Positions 1 to 9,101 of a stretch of DNA of 50,524 nt are shown here, in pieces. Made by a program: the position numbers and the translations under genes. This DNA comes from an uncultured beta proteobacterium (GTDB lineage: Bacteria > Pseudomonadota > Gammaproteobacteria > Burkholderiales > Burkholderiaceae_B), in the NCBI GenBank assembly GCA_903847325.1, contig CAINDJ010000387.1:1-50524 (forward strand), in the 5' to 3' direction. How positions within the stretch are numbered: position 1 is the first letter of the stretch; the number at the start of each line of letters is the position of its first letter. The notes beneath the pieces were generated by a model. It searched no databases. It was not told the origin of the DNA and saw only the letters and a list, made by a program, of their open reading frames with translations.

Positions 1-38
1 TAAATTGACACCTCAACAACATAAAAAGAGTATTTATC

Positions 39-452
39 ATGTCAACAACACAACTTTGGACTGACGAAGAGATCAACACGCACCCAGAGCTGAAACTTAT
101 TTTCGACGATATCCGTCATGTCAGAAAATCAGAGTTTGTGAATAATTTCTGGCGTGCGCTAGCTAATAATCCAACGCAACTCAAAAACACCTGGGAGCAA
201 CTCAAGGTCGTCATGATGTCTGAGGGCGAACTCTCGCCCATGGTGCGGGAGTTGATCTATATCGCTGTATCCACTGCCAATGGTTGCAGTTATTGCGTGC
301 ATTCGCATACCGCCGCGGCACGCGCCAAGGGGATGACGGATGGCCAGTACTCAGAATTGCAATCTGTGATTGCTATGGCTGCGCAGACCAATGCTTTAGC
401 CACGGCGCTGCAAGTACCGGTGGATGCTGTGTTTGATTTGTCGGGTACATAA
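39..452 (+). CDS. carboxymuconolactone decarboxylase / AhpD-like family protein
   Basis: 137-aa ORF with the CMD-family motif 'ANGCSYCVHSHTAAARAKG' (CxxCxxxH). Confidence 0.85.
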   Translation: MSTTQLWTDEEINTHPELKLIFDDIRHVRKSEFVNNFWRALANNPTQLKNTWEQLKVVMMSEGELSPMVRELIYIAVSTANGCSYCVHSHTAAARAKGMTDGQYSELQSVIAMAAQTNALATALQVPVDAVFDLSGT

Positions 453-470
453 TCTGACCAACTCATAAGC

Positions 471-508
471 AAAAAGCCAACCCCGAAGGATTGGCTTTTA
501 CTTTTTTT
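471..508. terminator. bidirectional intrinsic terminator between the CMD gene (+) and tRNA-Pro (-)
   Basis: aaaaagccaaccccgaaggattggcttttactttttt: AAAAGCCAA/TTGGCTTTT stem with U-tracts on both strands. Confidence 0.8.
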
Positions 509-584
509 GGTCGGGGCGGTGGGATTCGAACTCACGACCCTCTGCTCCCAAAGCAGATGCGCTACCAGGCTGCGCTACGCCCCG
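508..584 (-). tRNA. tRNA-Pro (anticodon TGG), CCA encoded
   Basis: Reverse complement CGGGGCGTAGCGCAGCCTGGTAGCGCATCTGCTTTGGGAGCAGAGGGTCGTGAGTTCGAATCCCACCGCCCCGACCA folds as a cloverleaf; anticodon loop TTTGGGA. Confidence 0.95.
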
Positions 585-620
585 AAGACCAAGACTATAC
601 CAGAATTAAAAAAATTCTGC

Positions 621-1415
621 TTAGCCGAAGCGACCGGTGATGTAATCCTCAGTCTCGCGGCGCTTTGGTTTGACGAAAATCTGGTTTGTTTCGCCAAATT
701 CCATCAGCTCCCCCAGGTACATATAAGCGGTAAAGTCAGAACAACGGGCAGCCTGCTGCATGTTGTGGGTGACGATCACAACCGTGTAGTCTTTTTTGAG
801 CTCGGCGATGAGCTCTTCGACCTTTGCAGTCGAGATAGGATCCAGGGCTGAACACGGCTCGTCCAGCAACAAAACTTCAGGCTTGATGGCAACACCACGG
901 GCGATACATAAACGCTGCTGCTGACCACCCGAGAGGCTGTTGCCGCTCTGGTGTAATTTATCTTTGACTTCATTCCACAATGCGGACTTGGTCAGCGCCC
1001 ACTCGACGCGCTCTTCCATTTGGCCCTTATTCAGGTTCTCAAACAAACGCACACCAAAGGCGATGTTGTTATAAATGCTCATTGGAAATGGCGTTGGCTT
1101 TTGAAACACCATGCCGACTTTTGCGCGCAACAGAGAAATGTCGGTTTTAGTGGTAAGGAGGTTTTCACCATCCAGCATGATTTCGCCCTCTGCGCGCTGG
1201 CCGGGATAAAGTTCAAACATCCGGTTAAACGTGCGCAGCAAGGTCGATTTCCCGCAGCCTGAGGGACCGATAAACGCCGTGACTTTATTCTCGGCGATCG
1301 ACATATTCACATTGCGTAACGCATGAAAATTGCCGTAGTGAAAATTCAGGTTATTCACCTGAATTTTGGTTTGCGTTGCAGGTTGTGCAGCAGCTTGTGT
1401 CAACGTGTTTTCCAT
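621..1415 (-). CDS. pstB: phosphate ABC transporter ATP-binding protein PstB
   Basis: Walker [10 protein letters not shown], signature [13 protein letters not shown], PstB-type FNRM and [12 protein letters not shown]. The ORF extends to 1451; MENTLTQ is the likelier start. Confidence 0.95.
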   Translation of the reverse strand: MENTLTQAAAQPATQTKIQVNNLNFHYGNFHALRNVNMSIAENKVTAFIGPSGCGKSTLLRTFNRMFELYPGQRAEGEIMLDGENLLTTKTDISLLRAKVGMVFQKPTPFPMSIYNNIAFGVRLFENLNKGQMEERVEWALTKSALWNEVKDKLHQSGNSLSGGQQQRLCIARGVAIKPEVLLLDEPCSALDPISTAKVEELIAELKKDYTVVIVTHNMQQAARCSDFTAYMYLGELMEFGETNQIFVKPKRRETEDYITGRFG

Positions 1416-1451
1416 ATTCGGTACCGTATCCAGGTTCAGTTCAATGAGCAA

Positions 1452-2339
1452 TCAATGCTTACGGAATAAATTTCGTGCAACGATATTGAGTGCCAGCACA
1501 GCCAGCGTAATTAAGGTGGCGCCTGCCCATGCCAGGGTGTTCCAGTCTTGAAACGGACTCGCTGCAAACTGGAAAATCACAACCGGCAAGTTAGCCAGTG
1601 GTTTATTCATGTCAAACGACAGGAATTGGTTGTTCAGCGCGGTGAACAGCAAAGGTGCTGTTTCACCTGCCACGCGGGCAACAGCCAGTAAGACACCCGT
1701 GATAATCCCTGAGCGCGCGGCACGGTAAGACACCAGAACGATCATTCGCCATTTAGGGCAACCTAGTGCAAAGCACGCCTCACGCAAGCCGTTTGGTACA
1801 AGCATCAGCATGTTGTCTGTGGTACGCACCACAACAGGAATCACCAGAATAGCGAGCGCAAACGCACCAGCCCAACCTGAATAATGTCCGACTTGCGAAA
1901 CATAGACTGCGTAGATAAACAAACCAATCACAATCGAAGGCGCAGAAAGCAACACGTCATTCAAAAATCGTGTCGCAGGGGCAAGCCAACCACGTTGACC
2001 GTACTCAGCCAGATAAGTGCCAGCAAGAATCCCGACTGGCGTGCCGATTGCAGTCCCCACGCCCACCATCACAAAGCTACCCAGAATGGCATTTAGCAAT
2101 CCGCCAGCTTGCCCTGGTGGTGGTGTACTTTCGGTCAGCAGCGTGAGCGAAAGCGCACCACCGCCTTTAATTAGCAGTACAGCAAGAATCCAGCATAACC
2201 AGAACAACCCAAAGGCCAGTGCAGCGAACGAAAGGCCGAGCATGATCTTATTGGTGAGATGGCGACGGCGATAGACCCAGTTATCCGAGTGCAGTACAGA
2301 GGTCGGTGGCGTTAAGGTTAATTTCACATTGATATTCAT
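1452..2339 (-). CDS. pstA: phosphate ABC transporter permease PstA
   Basis: 295-aa multi-TM permease between pstB and pstC; overlaps pstC by 4 nt. Confidence 0.93.
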   Translation of the reverse strand: MNINVKLTLTPPTSVLHSDNWVYRRRHLTNKIMLGLSFAALAFGLFWLCWILAVLLIKGGGALSLTLLTESTPPPGQAGGLLNAILGSFVMVGVGTAIGTPVGILAGTYLAEYGQRGWLAPATRFLNDVLLSAPSIVIGLFIYAVYVSQVGHYSGWAGAFALAILVIPVVVRTTDNMLMLVPNGLREACFALGCPKWRMIVLVSYRAARSGIITGVLLAVARVAGETAPLLFTALNNQFLSFDMNKPLANLPVVIFQFAASPFQDWNTLAWAGATLITLAVLALNIVARNLFRKH

Positions 2340-3274
2340 GATTTTTTACCTTCTGCCTGATTCATACGCATCAACATCATCTTGGCCAAAGCCAAAACAA
2401 CCGTGGTAATCAGGAACAAGATCAGACCCAATTCAATCAAGGCGGATTTTTGCAAGCCACCCGCTTCGTTAAATTCGTTCGCAAGTGCCGAAGCAATCGA
2501 GTTGCCTGGTGCAAAAAATGATCCGGGCATCTGAAAGGCATTACCGATCACAAAGGTCACCGCCATGGTTTCACCCAAAGCACGACCCAGTCCGAGCATC
2601 ACACCACCGATGACTCCTGAGCGCGTAAAGGGCAAGACTACTTTCCACATGACTTCCCAGGTTGTACCACCCAAACCATAGGCTGACTCTTTCAACATGG
2701 GGGGGACGAGTTCAAACACATCGCGCATCACGGAAGCAATAAAGGGCGTGATCATGATCGACAGGATCAGACCCGCTGTAAAGATGCCAATGCCGAAGGG
2801 TGCTCCAGAGAACATCCAGCCGATAAACGGGATGGGACTCAAGAAAGCAATCAAACCAGGCTGGACGTATTCCTGGAAAAAAGGAACAAAAATGAACAAG
2901 CCCCACATACCGTAAATAATTGAGGGGATCGCTGCAAGCATTTCAACAGCCGTACCGATGGGCCTGCGCAACCAGGCCGGTGCAAGCTCGGTCAAAAACA
3001 TGGCGATTCCGAAAGACACAGGAATCGCGACTGCTAAAGCGATAAAGGAAGTGAGCAACGTGCCGACGACTGGCACGAGCGCGCCAAACTCACTCTGCAC
3101 AGGATCCCACTCGTTGGTCCACAAAAACGACAAACCGTATTTGGCAAGCGTGTCCTGGCTGCCGTATATCAGCGACACCATGATGGCGGCCAACAAACTG
3201 AACACCAGGAAGGCAAAAGTCCGTGTGACGAACTTGAAAATTGCATCGTGAATCGGTCGCTGAGTTTTCTTCAT
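2336..3274 (-). CDS. pstC: phosphate ABC transporter permease PstC
   Basis: 312-aa permease with PstC-like sequence ([32 protein letters not shown]). Confidence 0.93.
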   Translation of the reverse strand: MKKTQRPIHDAIFKFVTRTFAFLVFSLLAAIMVSLIYGSQDTLAKYGLSFLWTNEWDPVQSEFGALVPVVGTLLTSFIALAVAIPVSFGIAMFLTELAPAWLRRPIGTAVEMLAAIPSIIYGMWGLFIFVPFFQEYVQPGLIAFLSPIPFIGWMFSGAPFGIGIFTAGLILSIMITPFIASVMRDVFELVPPMLKESAYGLGGTTWEVMWKVVLPFTRSGVIGGVMLGLGRALGETMAVTFVIGNAFQMPGSFFAPGNSIASALANEFNEAGGLQKSALIELGLILFLITTVVLALAKMMLMRMNQAEGKKS

Positions 3275-3303
3275 AAGGCCTGCGAATCAAACATGAAAGA
3301 TAA

Positions 3304-3338
3304 ACCCCTGAACATGCACGATGTCACATTCAGGGGGT
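3304..3338 (-). terminator. stem-loop in the pstS-pstC spacer, probable attenuator / mRNA-stabilising hairpin
   Basis: acccctgaa ... ttcagggggt inverted repeat between the pstS stop and pstC start; weak U-rich tail (TTTATCTTT) on the minus strand. Confidence 0.65.
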
Positions 3339-3351
3339 AAAGCTTTAAAAA

Positions 3352-4392
3352 TTACTTCAGCAGGGGCTGACCATCAGCTTTGAGGGTTGCTTTCCATGCT
3401 GCGCGGATCTGGTCCGTCACATCTTTAGGCAAAGGCACATAGTCCATATCGGCTGCGGTCTTGGCACCTTTTTCAAAGGCCCAGTCAAAGAAAGCGATCG
3501 TGGTACGGCCGTTTTCTGCTTTAGACTGGTCTTTGTAGACGAGAATAAAGGTTGCGCTCGTGACAGGCCATGAATCAGCACCAGGCTGCTCAGTCAGTAC
3601 AACGCCCATACCTGGTGCACTGTCCCACTTTGCATTAGCGGCTGCCGCAGCAAATGCTTTTTGCTCAGGCTGCACAAAATTACCAGCCTGATTTTTCATT
3701 TGCGTCCAGGCCAGAGCGTTTTGCTTGGCATAGGCGTATTCAACATAACCGATCGAGTTCTTGAGCTGCTTAACGTAGGCAGCAAAACCATCGTTACCCT
3801 TACCGCCTTGACCAGCTGGCCACTTAACAGCCTTGCCCTCACCGACTTTTTCTTTCCAGTCAGCGGATACTTTGGTCAGGTAGTTGGTAAAACCAAAGGT
3901 CGTACCCGAGCCATCCGAGCGGTGCACAACGATGATGTCCGCAGCAGGCAATTTCAGATCAGCATTCAATGACTGGATGGCTGGATCATTCCATTTTTTA
4001 ACTTTACCGAGAAAAATATCGGCGAGAACCGAACCTGTCAGCTTGAGCTGACCTGGCTTGATACCCTCGATATTCACAACAGGCACTGTCCCACCAATCA
4101 CGGCCGGAAACTGCATCAGACCGATTTTGTCGAGCTGCTCGCCGCTCATTGGATCGTCTGTCGCGCCAAAATCAACTGTTTTAGCGGTGATCTGCTGCAC
4201 GCCGCCGCCAGAGCCGATTGACTGGTAATTTACGGCGTTACCTGAGGCAACTTTGTAGTCAGCGGCCCATTTTGCATAGACCGGGAAAGGAAATGTCGCG
4301 CCAGCACCGGTAATGTCGGTCGCCTGTACGCTCAGGGCTGCCAAACCGAGCAGCACGCCTGAAGAAATCTGAATCAATGTACGCTTAATCAT
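3352..4392 (-). CDS. pstS: phosphate ABC transporter substrate-binding protein PstS
   Basis: 346 aa with signal peptide; ITGAGATFPFPVYAKWAADY and HRSDGSGTTFGFTNYL are PstS motifs. Confidence 0.95.
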   Translation of the reverse strand: MIKRTLIQISSGVLLGLAALSVQATDITGAGATFPFPVYAKWAADYKVASGNAVNYQSIGSGGGVQQITAKTVDFGATDDPMSGEQLDKIGLMQFPAVIGGTVPVVNIEGIKPGQLKLTGSVLADIFLGKVKKWNDPAIQSLNADLKLPAADIIVVHRSDGSGTTFGFTNYLTKVSADWKEKVGEGKAVKWPAGQGGKGNDGFAAYVKQLKNSIGYVEYAYAKQNALAWTQMKNQAGNFVQPEQKAFAAAAANAKWDSAPGMGVVLTEQPGADSWPVTSATFILVYKDQSKAENGRTTIAFFDWAFEKGAKTAADMDYVPLPKDVTDQIRAAWKATLKADGQPLLK

Positions 4393-4448
4393 ATGCGTCG
4401 CCTCTCTGTATCAATTGAATAAAGACAAATGTCTATCGAACAGGTGCC

Positions 4449-4482
4449 ATATTAAAGACCAATAATGACTGCTTTATGACAG
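4449..4482 (-). promoter_or_regulatory. Pho box plus -10 element upstream of pstS
   Basis: Minus strand CTGTCAT-AAAG-CAGTCAT (4482..4464) is close to the 7-4-7 PhoB consensus, followed 10 nt later by TAATAT (4454..4449). Confidence 0.8.
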
Positions 4483-4490
4483 TCACAAAC

Positions 4491-4517
4491 AAAAAAGACC
4501 CGCATTGGGGTCTTTTT
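4491..4517 (-). terminator. intrinsic terminator downstream of ppk
   Basis: AAAAAGACCC-gcatt-GGGGTCTTTTT hairpin between the ppk stop and the pstS Pho box. Confidence 0.8.
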
Positions 4518-4547
4518 GCCTGTGCGTTTGTAACCACTTGATTTTTA

Positions 4548-6626
4548 TTAACTTTTCCCTAATGTCATCATCAATGACTCGTGCAAATTAAATTTAGCTT
4601 TACGATTTTTTAACAAAACATAGCTTCCGTCGGGCTGTTGCAGCCAGGCGCGGCCATTATCTTTGAGGGCAGAACTAAACGCCTCGTTGATCACGCGTTT
4701 TTTAAGAACGGGATCCAGGATGGGGAATGCGATTTCGACCCGTCTGAAAAAGTTCCTGTCCATCCAGTCCGCAGAGGAAAGATAAACAGATTCCGCACCT
4801 TGGGCGTAAAAATAAAATACCCGCGAGTGCTCTAAAAACCGGCCGATAATCGAGCGCACAGTAATATTTTCCGAGAGCCCTGGCACGCCTGCCCGCAACG
4901 CGCACACGCCTCGCACGATCAAATCGATCTTCACACCTGCCTGGCTGGCTTTGTAGAGCTCCTGAATGACGATCGGCTCGAGCAAGGAATTCATCTTTGC
5001 CATGATCAGTGCTTTTTTACCAGCACGGGCTGCCCGCGCCTCTGCGCGGATTTTTGCAACCACAGAGTCATGCATGGTGAAAGGTGACTGGAGCAAAAGT
5101 TTTAAATTACGTCTCGCACCCAAGCCCGTTAATTGTGAAAACACTTTGTCCATGTCCTCACACATCCGAGGATCCGCGGTCAGCAACCCAAAATCGGTAT
5201 ACAAGCTTGCTGTGCGGGGATGATAGTTACCTGTCCCCAGATGTCCATAGCGCCGGATGCGTCCTTTTTCACGTCTGAGCACCAACACCATCTTGGCATG
5301 CGTTTTATGACCCACAACTCCGTAGACAACGTGTGCGCCGACCTCTTCAAGTCGAGCCGCCCAGTTGATGTTGGTCTGCTCATCGAATCGCGCCATGAGC
5401 TCCACAACAACCGTAACCTCTTTGCCTGCTCTTGCCGCAGCCAGCAGCAAACGCATCAACTCAGAATCCTCACCTGTACGATAAATAGTCTGTTTGATCG
5501 CAACCACATCCGGATCAATCGCTGCGGCCGTCAAAAAATCGATGACCGGTTGAAAGGATTGATACGGATGATGCAACAAGCGATCCTGCTGAGCAATCGC
5601 CTCAAAAATAGCGGAGGGCTTGTTAGCGAGCGAATCAAACGGTGCCGGGATGGGGCCACGATATTCCGGGAACAACAGATCAGGACGATTGACGACATTA
5701 CAAAGCTGCATCATTCTGGACACGTTGACCGGTCCATTGACGCGGTATGTATCTGCGGCAGCGAGTGAAAATTCTTTTTGTAAGAAGGTTTCGATGTGTG
5801 GCGGGGTCAGCAGATCAATTTCCAAACGCACCGCTGAGCCAAAGTTACGCTGCGACAATTCGCCTTGCAAAGCGAGTCGCAAGTTCGTGACTTCTTCTTC
5901 GTCCACAAACAGATCGCTGTTACGTGTCACGCGCCATTGATAGCAGCCTTGCATGACCATTCCAGGAAACAGCTCACCGACAAAGGCGCGCAGCAATGAG
6001 GTCAGCAGAATAAAGCCGTGTGGCTGTCCGGAAATCGCAGCTGGCATTTTCATCAAACGTGGCAAAGCACGTGGGGCCTGCACGATCGCGATCGTTGATT
6101 TACGCCCAAAGGCATCGTCGCCCGATAAAGGCACAATAAAATTCAAACTCTTGTTGTAGACGCGTGGAAATGGATGCGCCGGATCCAGACCAATAGGCGT
6201 GAGCAAAGGCATCACGTCGCGCACAAACACATCATGCGCCCATTGCATCTGCGCAGCGTTCCACTCGGAGGCATGATGCAGATAAACACCTTCCGCGCGC
6301 AAGTGGGGCAAGATATCGTCGTTGAGCAGTGCGTACTGACGATCCACCATCGTATGGATCGCGACCTGGACTTGTTCAAAAGCCTCGGCGGCAGTCAGAC
6401 CATCGCTGCCTTTCAGCGCAGGATGCTGCGCCAGTTGCGCTTTAAGACTGGAGACGCGAATTTCAAAAAACTCATCCAGATTCGAGCTCACGATGCAAAC
6501 GTAACGCAGTCGTTCGAGCAATGGTATCTCGGCATTCTCTGCCATCGCCAATACGCGCTTGTTGAACTTCAGAAGTGATAATTCACGATTTAAAAATAGC
6601 GGTTCGGACTTCTTACGGGCAGGCAT
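4548..6626 (-). CDS. ppk1: polyphosphate kinase 1
   Basis: 692 aa; NRELSLLKFNKRVLAMAE N-terminus, HHPYQSF, KQTIYRTGEDS, YGHLGTGNYHPRTASLYTDFGL. Confidence 0.96.
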   Translation of the reverse strand: MPARKKSEPLFLNRELSLLKFNKRVLAMAENAEIPLLERLRYVCIVSSNLDEFFEIRVSSLKAQLAQHPALKGSDGLTAAEAFEQVQVAIHTMVDRQYALLNDDILPHLRAEGVYLHHASEWNAAQMQWAHDVFVRDVMPLLTPIGLDPAHPFPRVYNKSLNFIVPLSGDDAFGRKSTIAIVQAPRALPRLMKMPAAISGQPHGFILLTSLLRAFVGELFPGMVMQGCYQWRVTRNSDLFVDEEEVTNLRLALQGELSQRNFGSAVRLEIDLLTPPHIETFLQKEFSLAAADTYRVNGPVNVSRMMQLCNVVNRPDLLFPEYRGPIPAPFDSLANKPSAIFEAIAQQDRLLHHPYQSFQPVIDFLTAAAIDPDVVAIKQTIYRTGEDSELMRLLLAAARAGKEVTVVVELMARFDEQTNINWAARLEEVGAHVVYGVVGHKTHAKMVLVLRREKGRIRRYGHLGTGNYHPRTASLYTDFGLLTADPRMCEDMDKVFSQLTGLGARRNLKLLLQSPFTMHDSVVAKIRAEARAARAGKKALIMAKMNSLLEPIVIQELYKASQAGVKIDLIVRGVCALRAGVPGLSENITVRSIIGRFLEHSRVFYFYAQGAESVYLSSADWMDRNFFRRVEIAFPILDPVLKKRVINEAFSSALKDNGRAWLQQPDGSYVLLKNRKAKFNLHESLMMTLGKS

Positions 6627-6745
6627 TCAGGGCTATCCAGTTTTTATTGTTAGTACGAATGTTTCTGTTTTACTTCAGATATATGTCAGTTTGATAACAA
6701 GATACCCTTTTATAATATGTTTTGTCGCATTTTTGGGTTCATCGC

Positions 6746-8233
6746 ATGGAACACCTGCTCGCCGCAGTAGATCTTGGCTCTAATAGCTTCAGACTGTCGA
6801 TTGGTCGGGTTGCCGAACAAAACGGCGTCAAGCACATTTATCAGATCGACCGCCTCAAGGAAACCGTGCGTCTCGCGGCAGGTCTGAACGCATCCAAGAT
6901 GCTCAATGACGAGTCCATCGAACGCGCAATCGAAGTCCTCGGCCGTTTTGGTGAAAGGCTGCGCAGCTTTCATCCCGATCGCGTGCGCGCAGTGGCGACC
7001 AACACCTTTCGTGTGGCACGTAACGTACCGGACTTTTTGCCGCGCGCCGAGGCTGCATTAGGCTTTCCCATCGAAGTCATCGCCGGGCGCGAAGAAGCCC
7101 GTCTCATTTATGCGGGCGTCTCACACACCCTGCCAGTATCAGACGAAAAACGTTTGGTCATCGATATTGGCGGCGGTTCAACCGAAGTCATCATCGGCAA
7201 GGGTGACGAGCCTATTCTGATGAATTCGCTGTACATGGGTTGTGTGAGTTACAGCCGCCAGTTTTTCCCCGATGGTGTCGTCGACAACTACTCCATGAAA
7301 CTCGCCGAAGTCGCAGCGCGGCGCGAAATCGAGGTGATAACCAAGCCCTATCGCAAAATGGGCTGGGATACGGCAATTGGTTCTTCTGGTACGGCCAAGG
7401 CACTTTATTCAATCCTCACCGATAGTCGGCTATCGAGCGGTGGCATCACCCGCGAAGGCCTGGAAAGACTTAAAACAAAGATTGTGCGCGCAGGTCGCGT
7501 CATACCGGATGATTTACCCGGCATCAAAATCGAGCGTGCCGATGTGTTGACGGGTGGCTTAGCCATCATGAGCGCTTTCTTTGACGAAATGAAAGTCGAC
7601 ATCATGAAACCAGGCGAAGGCGCGTTGCGTCTGGGTGTACTGGTGGACATGGCGGGCCGCGAAGAATCCCACGATCGCCGTGACGAATCAGTCAAAGCCT
7701 TCATGAAACGCTACCACGTCGACCCTCGCCAAGCGGCCCGTGTCAAGCGTATGGCCCTGAGTTTGTTTGACAGCCTCTATCCCGAAAAATCCCCACAAGA
7801 CGAATTACGGCATTCGCTCAACTGGGCAGCAGACTTGCATGAGGTGGGTGTTTCTATCGCGCAGGCGGGCTATCACAAGCACAGCGCCTACATCCTCAAC
7901 AATGCGGATATGCCAGGCTTTTCGCGTGTCGATCAATCGCAACTCGGATTGTTTGCGCTCGCTCACACCGGCAAACTCAGCAAAGCACAATCACTTGTCA
8001 AAACACGCGATCAGTGGTTAGCGATTCTTTGTTTGAGGATGGCGGTATTGCTGTCACGCCGGCGCGAGGACATCACCAAACTGCCTGTGTCCATCAGCGT
8101 AAAAGGTACATCGATTGTGGCACGTGTAGATAAAAAATGGCTATCGACGCATCCACTTACCGACTTTTCCCTGCATGGCGAGGAAGCCGAATGGGGTAAA
8201 GTCGGTTTTGATTTCGAACTGATTCCGATTTAA
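6746..8233 (+). CDS. ppx: exopolyphosphatase / Ppx-GppA family phosphatase
   Basis: AAVDLGSNSFRLSIGRV, RAVATNTFRVARN, LVIDIGGGSTEVIIGKG. A TTG start at 6722 is the in-track alternative. Confidence 0.94.
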   Translation: MEHLLAAVDLGSNSFRLSIGRVAEQNGVKHIYQIDRLKETVRLAAGLNASKMLNDESIERAIEVLGRFGERLRSFHPDRVRAVATNTFRVARNVPDFLPRAEAALGFPIEVIAGREEARLIYAGVSHTLPVSDEKRLVIDIGGGSTEVIIGKGDEPILMNSLYMGCVSYSRQFFPDGVVDNYSMKLAEVAARREIEVITKPYRKMGWDTAIGSSGTAKALYSILTDSRLSSGGITREGLERLKTKIVRAGRVIPDDLPGIKIERADVLTGGLAIMSAFFDEMKVDIMKPGEGALRLGVLVDMAGREESHDRRDESVKAFMKRYHVDPRQAARVKRMALSLFDSLYPEKSPQDELRHSLNWAADLHEVGVSIAQAGYHKHSAYILNNADMPGFSRVDQSQLGLFALAHTGKLSKAQSLVKTRDQWLAILCLRMAVLLSRRREDITKLPVSISVKGTSIVARVDKKWLSTHPLTDFSLHGEEAEWGKVGFDFELIPI

Positions 8234-9012
8234 ACCTTGTCAAATCCGAAGTGGCGGCGGTAACGCGCCCCCATATTCGATACCGACAAAAGCATCGGGA
8301 AATCGGCTGTGTTGAAATCTGGATCCCAGGCAGGCTCGCCGCACACGCGTGCGCCTAATTTCAAATACCCTTTGAGCAGCGCCGGCACATCTGCGGGCAA
8401 GTCGCTATCGAGCAATTCAAAGGGATAGCGATTCAACGGGGTCACGTTAGGTTGATCCGTCAGACCCACCTCAGCACGCACCTGGCGCCAGACACGCGCA
8501 GCCGTGTTGCCATCATCGCGCAGACTGACACTGGCACATCCAAAGACATGTTCGTAGCGGCCTTGTTTAAGTATTTCAGCAAGACCCGACCACAACATCA
8601 TCAGCGCGCTACCCTGACGGTAATCTTCGTGTATGCAGGCACGCCCAAACTCAACAAGCTGATTGCGTATGACTCCCAACCCGCTTAAGTCAAACTCTGA
8701 TTCAGAGTAATAGCCACCGGCACGTCTGGCCTGATATGGCGTCAAAATTCGATAAGTACCCACGACATGATCGGTCCCTAACTCTTTGACCATCAGGTGC
8801 TCGCACCATGGGTCGAAAGAATCCCGATCAATACCATCCTGATTGTCGCCAAGCACCGCGCCATAGTCAGAGCTGAATACGTCATAACGCAGACGCTGAA
8901 TTAATTCGAGTTCATCAGGTGACTGAGCCAGTCCCACTACAAGGCCTCTGTGCCCCCCGGTTGACGCGGGCAGAGTAAATAAACTGGTGGTACTGCGAAC
9001 AAGTTCAAGCAT
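8230..9012 (-). CDS. GNAT-family N-acyltransferase, OlsB-like (ornithine-acyl-[ACP] N-acyltransferase)
   Basis: RLRYDVFSSDYGA..., EFGRACIHEDYRQGSALMMLWSGLA and FGCASVS resemble OlsB / hemolysin-like acyltransferases. Confidence 0.75.
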   Translation of the reverse strand: MLELVRSTTSLFTLPASTGGHRGLVVGLAQSPDELELIQRLRYDVFSSDYGAVLGDNQDGIDRDSFDPWCEHLMVKELGTDHVVGTYRILTPYQARRAGGYYSESEFDLSGLGVIRNQLVEFGRACIHEDYRQGSALMMLWSGLAEILKQGRYEHVFGCASVSLRDDGNTAARVWRQVRAEVGLTDQPNVTPLNRYPFELLDSDLPADVPALLKGYLKLGARVCGEPAWDPDFNTADFPMLLSVSNMGARYRRHFGFDKV

Positions 9013-9101
9013 GTCAATACACTCCTGAGATGTCGATTAGTTTGACCCGCCGACATTTCAGAGAGGTGACAATTTAATGAAGAATTAATGAATCCGCGCG
9101 C

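Noticed and set aside
5220-5768. 182-aa ORF on the plus strand antisense to ppk
   Set aside because: Shadow ORF: no recognisable domain, and fully inside the strongly supported ppk coding sequence.
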